Part shown: positions 47,700 through 57,708 of the stretch, in pieces
Position numbering within the stretch: position 1 is the stretch's first letter
Layout of the letters: every line of letters begins with the position of its first letter
DNA from: Lenzites betulinus
Taxonomy: Eukaryota > Basidiomycota > Agaricomycetes > Polyporales > Polyporaceae
DNA length: 64,000 bases
Direction of reading: 5' to 3'
Assembly: GCA_022264855.1 (NCBI GenBank)
Contig: JABYQU010000020.1
Coordinates: forward strand, 495,019 to 559,018
The notes under the pieces: generated by a model
Databases searched by the model: none
Seen by the model: only the letters and a program-made list of their open reading frames with translations
Told to the model about the DNA's origin: nothing
Made by a program: the position numbers and the translations under genes

Positions 47700-49516
47700 T
47701 CAAAATAACCCTACAAGATCCGCGAACGGGTCCTTTCCCTGCGCCTGCCCGACGGGCTGCTGTGGCTGCGGCTGTTGTGGCTGTTGTTGTGGTATTTGCT
47801 GCTGCTGGGGCTGCATCGGCTGCTGCTGGAACATCTGCTGTGGCTGCTGGTACGATTGCTGCTGGTACGGCTGCTGTTGGAACTGCGGCAGCGCAAAGAG
47901 CCCCGTCTGCGGCGGCGCCTGCTGCACCGGAGCTTGCTGCTGAGGCGTCCCGAGCCGGATCGACCCCAGTTGCTGCGCGCCCGCGCCCGGCGAGCTGCCC
48001 GTGCTGTGCGACTGCGCGGAGGGGTGGTACGGGTTGTACCCCGGGGTCGAGGGTGCGCTCGTCGCCATGCCCATCCCGCCCATGCCCATCCCGAGGCCGA
48101 TGTTCGCAGGGGGCGCTGGCGCGGAGGACGGTCCGAAGAGGCTCGCGAGGTCGTCGATGCCGGAGCTCGCGGGCGGCGCGGGGGCGGGGGCGTCGTCGAA
48201 GTCGATGAGGGAGACGGCCTGTGCGCTGCTGCTGCCGCTACCGCTAGGACCGCCCGCGCCGTTGCGGAGCTCGGGGGGAATCGGATTCGAGGCAACGGTG
48301 AAGTCGCCCTTCTTGTATGCTTCGTAGCGGTTGAGGACGGTGTTGATTTGGTCGTTGATCTGTAGGAAGAGGTCTGCAGCGGAGTGTTAGCCTGCGCTGG
48401 GGCGGAGAGGGGGGAAAGGACCGGTGGGAGGGACGTACTGAGGGATTCGGGGTCGTCTGTCTCGGCGTTGGAGATCCATTTCTGGATCTTTGGCCGTGCG
48501 TCCTTCAGTATTGAGGCTACTTGCTGTTACATCGCGGAACGATCAGTCACTAGAGGAGACTCGTACACGCGGAACACTGACATCGTAGACGTCCCCCTGC
48601 ACGAAACGCTCTCCTCTCGCGGTGTCCACGTTATCCAGGATCTCGTTCAAAAGGATGACCTTGCTTTCTAGCTTGTTGAGTTCATTGAGAGCTTGCGTGC
48701 GGTAATCGGGTTTTGCGTCCGGGTTCGCGCCCGCGAGGGTCTTCATCAGCTCCTGCGCTGCCGCGAGGTCGCGGGGGGTCCCGCGCCGAATGAGCTCCTG
48801 TAGCTTCGCCTCCTGCGCCTCGCGGTCCTCCGCCTCAAGCTCATCCGCCGATTTCAGATTCTGCCGGATGCCCATGCGCGTCAGATTCGTTCACACCCGC
48901 ACACCGCGGGGCGCCCGGGGGCAGAGAAACAGCAGCACTCACCGACGCGGCCGCCGCAGCGGGCTGGCGGGGGAGGTCGCGGAAGCGGTAGCCCTTGAAG
49001 GTGAGGAGCCGGTGCATGTCGCGGATGTTCCCAAAGTCGTCCTTGAAGCGCGACTCGACGCAGATGCCCTCCTTCCAGCCATTCACGAGGTCGAGGATCT
49101 TCTGCATGACGGGGCCGGGGAACGGCGGCGGGCGCTCGGGAAAGCGGCGGACGAGCTCGTTGAGGAACTCCTTCGTCGCGATCTGTAGCTGGAACGGGTA
49201 TCCGCACTGCGGGACGAGCGTGTCGAGCAGGGCGAGGGCGAGCATCGCGACGTGCGGGTTGCGGTGGTTGACGAGCCGGGCGATTAGCATCGCCGCTTCG
49301 CGCGGGCTGCGAGCGTGCGCGCTCTGTTCAGTGGGATACATTGGCCATGCAAATCGGGAAGGCGTACGTGTTGGCTTTCTTTTGGTTGATGTGTTCCGCG
49401 ACCTCGAGATGGTACGCGTAGTTGGGCTCGCCGAGAATGGGATTACAGCAACGGCTGATGAGCAGCTCGAGCTGGGAGACGTTCGACCAGGTCGAGGACG
49501 AGGCAGACAGCATCAT
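47700..49516 (-). CDS. VHS-GAT domain vesicle-trafficking adaptor (GGA/Tom1-like)
   Basis: Starts MMLSASSSTWSNVSQLELLI at 49516; a longer start at 49621 is possible. The VHS domain includes ISRCCNPILGEPNYAYHLEV, the exon junction ANTPREAAMLIARLVNHRNP, and ALLDTLVPQCGYPFQLQIA. The GAT domain follows: KSADELEAEDREAQEAKLQE, DLAAAQELMKTLAG and helical ALNELNKLESKVILLNEILD. Then come LFLQINDQINTVLNRYEAYK and a clathrin-box-like LIDFDD. The tail is Pro/Gln/Gly-rich (about 47760-47940 is a Gln-rich run) and ends DPFADLVGLF. Such adaptors sort ubiquitinated or signal-bearing cargo at the trans-Golgi and endosomes. No C-terminal GAE ear domain is visible, so it is closer to Tom1-like or ear-less forms. 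Confidence 0.85.
47760..47940. repeat. imperfect CTG/CAG-rich tract coding for glutamines
   Basis: A run of imperfect trinucleotide and hexanucleotide units, CTG-rich on the plus strand, encodes the Gln-rich tail of the VHS-GAT protein on the minus strand. Units are mixed with Pro, Met and Tyr codons and CAA is common, so it is less pure than an unstable microsatellite. Confidence 0.6.
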
Positions 49517-49931
49517 GGCGTTGTACTCTAGCAGACCGTACGTACGAGCGGGCTGGATAAAGGCGATGGGCTGCGGAGGACGTGGAGGAGGACGTGGAGG
49601 ACGTCGAGTCCGAGTGTGCACCGGGTGGGCGGCAGAAGGTGGTTAGCGCCCGTTATGTCACCCCACGGTACTTTGCTACAACCGCCGCTCTCCTCGACAT
49701 ACAATATTTGATACATGTACAATATTTGCATCTCGTACACTTGCTGCATGCTTGCTGCTAGACGAGTACTGGATCTACGGAGGTCTGAGGAAGTTCGCTG
49801 GAATTTGGGGTTAAATTCTATAATATATAATTCGCGCGACGCGCGGGAACAGATCGCACTCGTCCGCGTTTGGCCAAAGTTCGTATGTTCACTCCCCTCG
49901 ATTTCCTCCCGACTTCGCAAACCTTACCACC
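49517..49931. other. divergent promoter region
   Basis: About 415 bases between the VHS-GAT gene (-) and the HNH-like gene (+). Contains two near-repeats of ACAATATTTG(A/C) at about 49699-49729. Likely shared promoter. Confidence 0.5.
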
Positions 49932-51310
49932 ATGAGCGATATAATCCCCCTCGCTCCAGGTACCCCCCTCCGCCTCTCACCATCCCCCTTTCTCAGGATG
50001 CCCGTACGCACCTGTCCACGCTCTTCCCCCCACCGCAACGTCGTTCTTGGCGACTATCACGGCCATGTTCTCGCAGGTGCGTGAGGCCCGCGCTGAGCAA
50101 CGCGTAACGTTAACCGGCCGCTAGGCTTCTACCAATACGGCGCGGTCTCATGGCAGACGTTTTTCAAGTGGCTCTCACACATCTTCGACACCTCCGATCC
50201 ATGGATCATAGTCATGGGCGATCGCCTCGCATCAGAGCAGTACTTCCCCGCAAACGCGATCGTCATGCCCGGCAAATACACCGTGCTGGACTCAGGCAGG
50301 CACACCTTTCGCTGCCTGTCCATGTCCGCGCTGAACCCTTTCCCATCCGCTAGACTGGAGCCCAATGCGCATCAAGCTCGTGTCGACGCGCGCCCGCCGG
50401 CAGCTGAACACGCTCTGTCGCGTAAAGAGCGGCAGCGTTGACCGCCATTCGCGCGCGCGGCACCGGAACTGCGCGTCGTCGGGCGGAGAGCTCTCCTGGT
50501 GCAAGCTGCAGGCCGCGCACGCGCTCTCAATCTCGCGCTCCGCAGAGGTGCGCATGACCGTTTGGGCCTGTGGCTATGTGTTTCGCGCGTGCGGGTACGG
50601 CCCGCACAAGTATGCACGCATGCACCGGTGGTCCCACGAATACCTCGACGCGCAACACCTCAACTAGGCTGACCACCCGCTCAAACCCTTGCCCATATAC
50701 GCGCGGGGCATGTAATGCCGTCTCACAAGGTCTGTCAAACTCATTTCTGCGATAGCGAAGTAGCAAGTGTGCTGTGTCAACGTTTCCAGCTTCAACGCGG
50801 CGCGCATCGCTACGGAATATGCTCCTTCTCCGCGAAGACCTTCACGATGCATGGGCAGATTACGAGTTCGGGATTGACCCAGACGTATGTCGTTTCTCAC
50901 GCTCGTTACGACCACCAAAATCTGACCGCCCCACGCAGGATGATTACCGGATCACAGCGTTCGTTCCCGGTCATGACGGCATCGTCGGTGAATTCCTAGA
51001 CATGGGCGACATCTCGGACCCAGTCACGCGGCCGTTCGACCAGGCCCTCCGCGATCATTTCGCGCAGGGGCTGCTGAAGCACGTCAAAGGCCGCGGCGAG
51101 CGGCATTGGAATTTCAGCAGTGGCGCGATGGACCTCTCGGACGCGAAGGTGTGGGGCACGCCAGAGGCGAAGGAGCGCCTCGAGCTTGAACTCGAGAATC
51201 GGCTCTTTGAACACCGGATGCGGCAGGAAAGCGAAGACTCGTCGACGCTTGGCAACTGCGACGAGGATGGGGAGCCAGGGGACCGTGTCTGTGCGCCGAC
51301 AATGGACTAG
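49932..51310 (+). pseudogene. HNH-nuclease-like protein, possibly decayed
   Basis: The start gives MSDIIPLAPGTPLRLS, then RNVVLGDYHGHVLAG and, across a 48-nt intron, FYQYGAVSWQTFFKWLSHIF. These match a large fungal family with a C-terminal HNH-type domain. Later parts are RHRNCASSGGELSWCKLQAA followed by His and ALSIS (the Cys/His centre), SLRNMLLLREDLHDAW, YEFGIDPDDDYRITAF and HVKGRGERHW, ending at 51310. Joining the pieces needs a frame change near 50350 with no good splice pair, and an exon near 50620-50720 meets an in-frame TAG. Either the introns are unusual or the gene is broken. Function in fungi is unknown; no DNA-cutting role should be assumed. Confidence 0.55.
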
Positions 51311-52145
51311 TGAGTAGTGTTTTGTATCCTTATTCTTGACTGTGGGCTTCGATTCGCGCTTTGGTACCCGACACACACCTGGTGGTACCGCGCGATTGTA
51401 TATTCTTGGTTGGTCCTTCCCGTCTCATCATGTATCGCTATCGCTCTCTCGCTCTCTCGCACACACACGCAATGCATTGGCGCCGGCCAGTTTCGTCATG
51501 GATATCACAGTACTAGTACTGAGCTTCACAATCGTGCGTACAAGACCCTGAATATGCTAATCAGAGTAAGTTAGACTTATACGTAAGTCGCGTCATCCCC
51601 TTCCTCACCGCCGCCGCCGCCGCCACTCTCGTTGTGGCGCCCCCGCGCGATAGTCGCGCGATCCGCCCCTCAGCGATCGCAGAGCTTTTGGGGCCTGCCA
51701 CCACTCTCGGAAGCACAGACCCCGCGCCGAACGCACTTTCCCAAACTGTACTAAGTACAGTTGTGGAGCGCGAAGACATCGTGGCGCAAGCGAGCGCCAG
51801 CTCGTCGTTGAGTCCGTGCGGTGACGTCAGGGCTTGTGCGCCGCGATGCCGATGCGTTCGCTGTTCGAGAAGATTGCGCCGCTCTTCGACTCTTCGACTC
51901 TTCTTTCTGTCACGCAAGAACGGCCATGTCACATCGAATCCGGTTTAAATATCGCCAAGAATTCTGCGTTTACTAGTATACGTACCATTTGCGTTCAAGC
52001 ATTCCATCTCCATTCGGATATCCTACAATTGTCAAATTCAAGCCACTGGCCAGGTATACACCTGGAGCCTTCGCTCTAGTAGCTATAAAATGTGCGATAT
52101 CTGCGTACACAATCCTGACATGTCGCTATGCCTCTAATGCCCCAC
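51311..52145. other. intergenic, converging 3' ends
   Basis: Lies between the HNH-like gene (+) and methyltransferase copy A (-). Contains a short GCC-repeat (about 51608-51622). The part next to the methyltransferase (about 52090-52145) resembles the sequence after copy B near 56485-56542, so the duplication reaches beyond the stop codon. Confidence 0.55.
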
Positions 52146-53294
52146 CTACACAATTTGAACGCTCCAGTACAGCATGTGCGTGCGGCTCAACTCGTTGGGC
52201 ACAACTTGCCGGAACTTCTCCACGAGCTTCGCCTTCACAACAACCCGGTTCGCGAATTCTTGCCCCTCGAGCTCGGTGAACACCTTCTGCCAGAGGCGCG
52301 GCCACGAAGTCTCAGAGTGGCCGTATCGTGTCCTATCACCCCGCCAGCCCGTCAGCAAAACGCACGCGCCTCACGCAGGTTATTCGAAACACGCTTTACC
52401 TTCCTAGGTGGTCATCGATATACCCCGCCTCCCGCAGCCCCTGGTGCCGCCCAAAGACGACGGCGCCCCGGCTGCGCCACAAGAGCACTGCGACGCGACG
52501 CGCGAGCCCCAGCTGCGTCTCCTCGTCGAAGAGATGGAACAGCGCGCCGGTGTACACGTACGTCAGCGCACCGCGCAGCTGCGCTAGGTCGGATATCGCG
52601 GCGGAGGGGTCTAGGATCGACATCAGCTGGGCACCGTCCTCAGCCGCAGGCGCGGGGGACAGGTCGAAGACGTTGGAGGTGAAGAAGCGGACGGGGGAGC
52701 GGTCTGCGTCGGCAAAGAGCTCGTGCCCGAGCGCGATGTACTCCGGGCGGAGGTCGCAGCCGAGCACTTGCGCGGCCGGGTAGCCGTCGTGGACTAGCTT
52801 GCGCACGTCGGTTCCCACTGGTCGTGTGGTCAATATAAGGAGAGATATGCCACTGCGGGAAGCGCGGGAGATACGGACTGCAACAGCCGAGGTCGAGGAA
52901 GAGGTGAGTGGGGTCCTTCTTGCCCGCTTCGAGGACGGCGAGGTATATGTCGTTAGTCTCCATCATCAGGTTCACGAAGTGGAATGCACGGATGCATGGG
53001 TACGGATACTTCGCGCTAAAAGATCACCTCAGGCTCTCAGGCGAAGAAGTAGAGGTCGAGGTAACATACTAGGCCCTAAGGTATGACGTTGTACCTTGAT
53101 CAGTGTATGGAGGGAACAGGATCGCCGGTGAGCACTCACCTTGCCTGGACGTCGCTGACTATCTTCTTGAGCTGTTCTTCATCTTCCGTTATGGCAGAGC
53201 GCAGAAATGCAAGCTCTGTGTCCGAGAGATGTAGCAAGGCAGCATCGAGCGGCGGGATGACGGCGGGGTCTACCTGGCCTTCCGGATTGGACAT
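52146..53294 (-). CDS. SAM-dependent methyltransferase-like protein, copy A
   Basis: Four exons, roughly 290 residues. Exon 1 (53294 to about 53139) encodes MSNPEGQVDPAVIPPLDAAL followed by LSDTELAFLRSAITEDEEQL. Exon 2 gives AKYPYPCIRAFHFVNLMMET and LFLDLGCC. The splice makes GCCMGTDVRKLVHDGYPAAQ, the SAM-binding loop (motif I), then VLGCDLRPEYIALGHELF. The product ends KLVEKFRQVV with LYWSVQIV. This is a fungal class I methyltransferase group common near secondary-metabolism genes; the acceptor is unknown. It is about as long as copy B (56543-57708), which shares all introns. The key loop residues are intact in both. Confidence 0.85.
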
Positions 53295-54994
53295 CGTAAA
53301 AAGCGAGGCTCTTGCTCAGACACAGAAAGGTGCGGGAGCAGTGTGCTATGAATGCGCGAGCTTTGGATTGCCCCGCGATATCCTGTGCCTGTGAAATACT
53401 CATGCCATAATGAGATTGTATGATGAGATCCCGTGCCAGGCTGAGATACCACTTCAACTTGTACCTACTACTAACCTTCGCAGGCTCTAGCGCGGAACAT
53501 ATCGCATATTCTTGCGTTTTCGTCTCAAACACGGCTCACCATAAGATGAATATTATGGAGACACCAATACTTGCGGGCAAACAACATCAAGGTGGCAAGA
53601 ACGGGAGTGCGTACGGGCGCTTACGCATCGTGCCTCTTCGCTCTTACCGCCTTCGCGCCCATCAGACGGCGAAACATAAGATCGTCTTCATGCTTCGTTT
53701 CAATGTCGGAAATAAGTCTGAAAGGGCTTGTGGTACGAATCTCTTTCACTCCCGTCAGCTCTACTGCGTCTGCGTAGACTCAGTATGCGTGGTCGGCCGA
53801 GGTGTTTCGAACGTGGTACGTAGCAGTCGTCTATAGACACTTCTTCGGTCCAATACCAAGTAGTACATACAGTCCGTACACCGGTTGGGCGGTGACGATG
53901 AGTGTCGGTGAGCATCCCACGCCTATCTGACGTCCGCACTCGGATCCGAGCTGAACGTCAAGTTTATAGATGCGCCCGAGGACACTGGGCCTGCGAGTCC
54001 GCGGCACGCGCGATATGTGGACTTTGTGGAATGCGCGCCACTTGAAGTTCGCGCCGCGGCTGTGGCTACGGCGCATCGTATCTTTATGTGTTGCATGTGG
54101 AGGCACACGGACGCATGAAGTCCAGGCCGAACGAGAGAGGACGGGCGGCGCAGCGTGTTCTGCCAGAGCGTCAGAGGATTGTATTCGTCCGCGGACTTGG
54201 CGCGTGCGAGAAGCCGGGGAATGGTGTGTTTCTGACATCCGAAGCAGTCGCTCTACTCAGCCATACTGATGCTCGAGTAGCTCAAGAGCGTCGCCCTGTG
54301 ACACCTGGGGACTGCAGGCGCGATGAATGTTTCCCCAGACGGCACCTTCCGTGTCGCTCGAGATGCCTCCAGCCGTCTGTCTCCGAGGAACTCAGGAGGC
54401 ATTCGGCATTCAAGCCTTAACGCCCCGCGTCAACACCTCCAGTGGGTGTAAGTACACTGTCGAAGACGTGATACTCCGGCAATCAAAGGGTCATCGGAGC
54501 GTTGACCTTCGGCCCAGCCCTCGTGTTCGAAAGACCGGTGATTACTGCATGTCACTCATAGCTCCCGCGGACGAACCACACCAGCTAACATGCTTGCAAC
54601 GTCTCTAGTATGATAATCCGCATCGGACCTACATCGGACACACTCGCATTGGGCTAGGACGTAGAACGGCTCCACGCTCGAACAACATTCGCTGTCACCC
54701 GTGGGCCCAGTGGCACGCCTCTCGCGCGTGCGACACAGCTCTCCTCACCGCCGCACCTGGGGTCGGACTCGGGGTCGGCGTTGGACGTCGGCGTGCGCGG
54801 AGGCGCAGCCTTGCGCCGTTGCGGGTAAGTTGCATGCCGCCACCTCGCGCCTCAGTTCTGCGCGGCGCGTGTTGTGTCGTATAAGAGCACTCGCAGTGGC
54901 TCGAGGAAGAGTCATCGCTCACGCCCTCCTCCACTACTCTTTTGAGTCTACATCGATCACGGCGAAGCAGAAACAACCTAGCCACCTGTCAGAC
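53295..54994. other. upstream region of methyltransferase A, duplicated in part
   Basis: About 53344-53840 is similar to about 58680-59200 (upstream of copy B), including GCGCTCATCAGACGGCGAAAC-like and TTTCAATGTCGGAA phrases, so the promoter region was copied along with the gene. The remainder to 54994 shows no supported gene and includes a TATAAG at about 54880 that may serve the alcohol dehydrogenase. Confidence 0.6.
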
Positions 54995-56347
54995 ATGAGC
55001 CCCACCCGCATCCAGACGAAGTTCCCGACCTCGTACACCGCATATGCATTCACCGCGCCCGGCGGGAAACTGCAAAAGATCACCGTCCCGTGGCAGTTCC
55101 CCAAGGCAGGCGAGATCGTAGTTAAGGTGCTCGCCTGCGGCGTGTGCGGCACGTAAGTCTCGCACCCTCTTCTCTTCATGTGTCCCGTCCCATTGACCGG
55201 CGACCTGGGTCGCGACTGTTTGTGTGTACAGAGACGATATCTGCCCGTCACAGGTGATGCCTGTGACACTCCCGCGCGTGCCCGGACACGAGGTCGTCGG
55301 GGATGTCGTCGCCGTCTGCACGGGCGAAAAACTGTGGAAGGTCGGCCAGCGCGTCGGTGCGGGATGGCATGGCGGACACTGCTCGACGTGTTCTCGGTGC
55401 CGCGCGGGCGACTACATCACCTGCGAGAACCAAGATATCACCGGTAAGACTCCCTTCGCGCATGCCATGAGTATGGTATTGATGGATTATGGGGCAGGTG
55501 CGTTCCGGGACGGAGGGTACGCGGAGTATGTCACTATGAGATCGGAGGCGGTCGTCGCTGTTCCGAAGGACATGGACCCCGCGGAGGCTGCCCCGCTTTT
55601 GTGTGCGGGGGTTACCACGTTCAGTAGGTCGGAGGCACCTTCTAGGTGTGCGCGTGTATTGAAAGAAACTCGTAGACGCGCTCCGGAACATGGATATATC
55701 CACGCCAGAATATGTCGCTATTCAAGGCATCGGGTGAGTCTCATTCCCCGCACATTCCGCCCCCTCAAGTGATACCAATCGCTGACTACGCACCGCAGAG
55801 GCCTCGGCCACCTCGCGATCCAGTTCGCGGCTGCCATGGGCTTCCGCACCGTCGCGCTCTCGTCCTCCAATGCCAAGGAGGACCTAGCGCGCGCACTCGG
55901 CGCGGACGTGTACGTCGATGGCTCACGAGAAGACCATGCAATTGCACTGCAGGAGCTCGGTGGCGCAAAGGTGATCATGGCGACTGCGCCGAATGCGAGG
56001 GCCACAGAAGGGCTCATCGATGGCCTCTGCGTCGATGGGACGCTGTTGGTGCTCGCGGTCGAGCCGGAGCCGATGCGGATCTCCCCACGTAAGTCTTATT
56101 CCAATATAAGTTTCACGCGGGGTTGGGTCGCTGACGGTGGCGTGTGCCAGTATCGCTGCTGGTGAAGCGGCTCTCGATCAGAGGCTGGCCGTGCGGGTCT
56201 CCGAAGGACACGGAAGACTGTTTGGCGTTCGCGATGGCGAAGAACGTGAAGTGCATGGTGGAGCGGTTCCCGCTGCACAAGGCACAGGAGGCATTCGAGC
56301 GCAGGGAGACGGCGCGCTTCCGCGCGGTCATTGTGCCGGATATGTGA
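54995..56347 (+). CDS. zinc-dependent alcohol dehydrogenase (CAD-like MDR family)
   Basis: A cytosolic NAD(P)H-dependent alcohol/aldehyde oxidoreductase. Six exons encode about 350 residues: 54995-55152, 55232-55443, 55498 onward, then three more, ending at 56347. Features are the catalytic-zinc cysteine in ACGVCGTDD, PRVPGHEVVGDVVAV with the zinc histidine and Glu, and the structural-zinc cysteines in GGHCSTCSRCRAGDYITCEN. Further on are LLCAGVTTF, the nucleotide-binding glycines in GIGGLGHLAIQFA (formed across an intron) and LSSSNAKEDLARALGADVYV. The Ser-rich turn after the second beta strand suggests NADPH. All zinc ligands are present. It lies between two copies of a methyltransferase gene; a joint pathway is possible but unproven. 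Confidence 0.92.
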
Positions 56348-56542
56348 AGTGGCTGGCGATGCTGATGCTCGTCCTCAATCACTTGTAAGTTTGCGATGTA
56401 TCCTGGCCCTGCTAAGTTACTGTAGCTCGAACTGACTCATTCCATCTTAGACCTTGTGTTAAATACAGGCAGACCGCCTCCACGTCTAATTCTATAATGC
56501 ATACACAGTTCTTACATATCGCCATCATGGTTCTAGCTCCAT

Positions 56543-57708
56543 CTACACAATCTCAACGCTCCAGTACAGCATGTACGCGTGATTCAACTCGTCGGGCGTG
56601 ATCTGCCAAAACTTCTCCACGAGCTTCGCCTTCACAACAACTCGGTCCGCAAACTCCTCCCCCTCGAGCTCGGCAAACACCTTCTTCCACAGGCGCGGCC
56701 ACGAAGTCTCGGAGTGGCTGTACCGCTTCCTGTTATCCCACCGGTCCGTCAGTAAAACACATGTGCAGCGCCGCCATATGACAAAATATGCATCACCTTC
56801 CCAGATATCCGTAGTCATCGACATACCCCTCCTCCTGCAGCCCCTGGTGCCGCCCAAAGACGACAGCCCCAGGGCGCCGCCGCAAGAGCACCGCGATGCG
56901 TCGTGCGAGCCCCAGCTGTGTCTCCTTGTCGAAGAGGTGGAACAGCGCCCCGGTGTACACGTGCGCCAGCGCGCCGCGCAGCTGTGCCAGGTCGGATATC
57001 GCGGCGGAAGGGTCTAGTATCGACTGCAACTGGGCACCGTCCTCAGGCGCGGGCTCGGGGGACAAGTCCAAAGCGTTGGAAGTCAAGAAACGGATGGCAG
57101 AACGGTCCGCGTCAGCAAAGAGCTCATGCCCGAGCGCGATGTATTCTGGGACGAGGTCGCAGGCGAGCACTTGCGTGGCGGGGTAGCCGTCGTGGACTAG
57201 CTTGCGCACATCGGTTCCCACTGGTTGTGTTGGATTGTGGATGGTCAGTACAGCGTCATAGCGGCAAACACAGGAGGTACGGACTGCAGCACCCGATGTC
57301 GAGGAAGAGGCTCGTAGGGTCATTCTTGCCCGCTTCGATGACGGCCGGATATACGTCGTTGGCTTCCATCATCAGCTTCACGAAGTGAAATGCGCGGATG
57401 CATGGGTACGGATACTTCGCGCTGAAAGGATGCGATCAGGTCACACACTCCGGAGAAGTAGAGGATGCCAGTGGGGCAACATACTAGGCCCTAAGATATG
57501 ACGTTGTGCCCTGGTCAGTGTATGAGGGAAATGGAACGCCGGTGAGCACCCACCTCCCCTGGACGTCGCTGACTATCTTCTTGAGCTTAACTTCGTCTTC
57601 CGTTATAGCAAAGCGCAGGAACGCAAGCTCCCTGTCCGAGAGAGACAGCAAAGTTGCATCGAGCGGCGGGATGACGGTGGGGTCTATCTGGTCTTCCGGA
57701 ATTGACAT
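56543..57708 (-). CDS. SAM-dependent methyltransferase-like protein, copy B
   Basis: Four exons, roughly 290 residues, sharing its exon pattern with copy A. The start reads MSIPEDQIDPTVIPPLDATL. Exon 2 begins in AKYPYPCIRAFHFVKLMMEA; GCCMGTDVRKLVHDGYPATQ spans the next junction, then VLACDLVPEYIALGHELF. The third intron follows YVDDYGYLGR, and the last exon gives KRYSHSETSWPRLWKKVFAE and LYWSVEIV. Differences from copy A are mostly conservative. The gene clearly arose by duplication with copy A at 52146; which is older cannot be told here. Both appear intact. Confidence 0.87.

Noticed and set aside
47762..48365. Plus-strand Ala/Leu-rich open frames
   Set aside because: They are other-frame readings of the Gln-coding CTG/CAG tract of the VHS-GAT gene.
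53831..54420. Overlapping frames between methyltransferase A and the dehydrogenase
   Set aside because: No family motif, no phase-consistent splice extension, and no similarity to the duplicated partner region beyond 53840.
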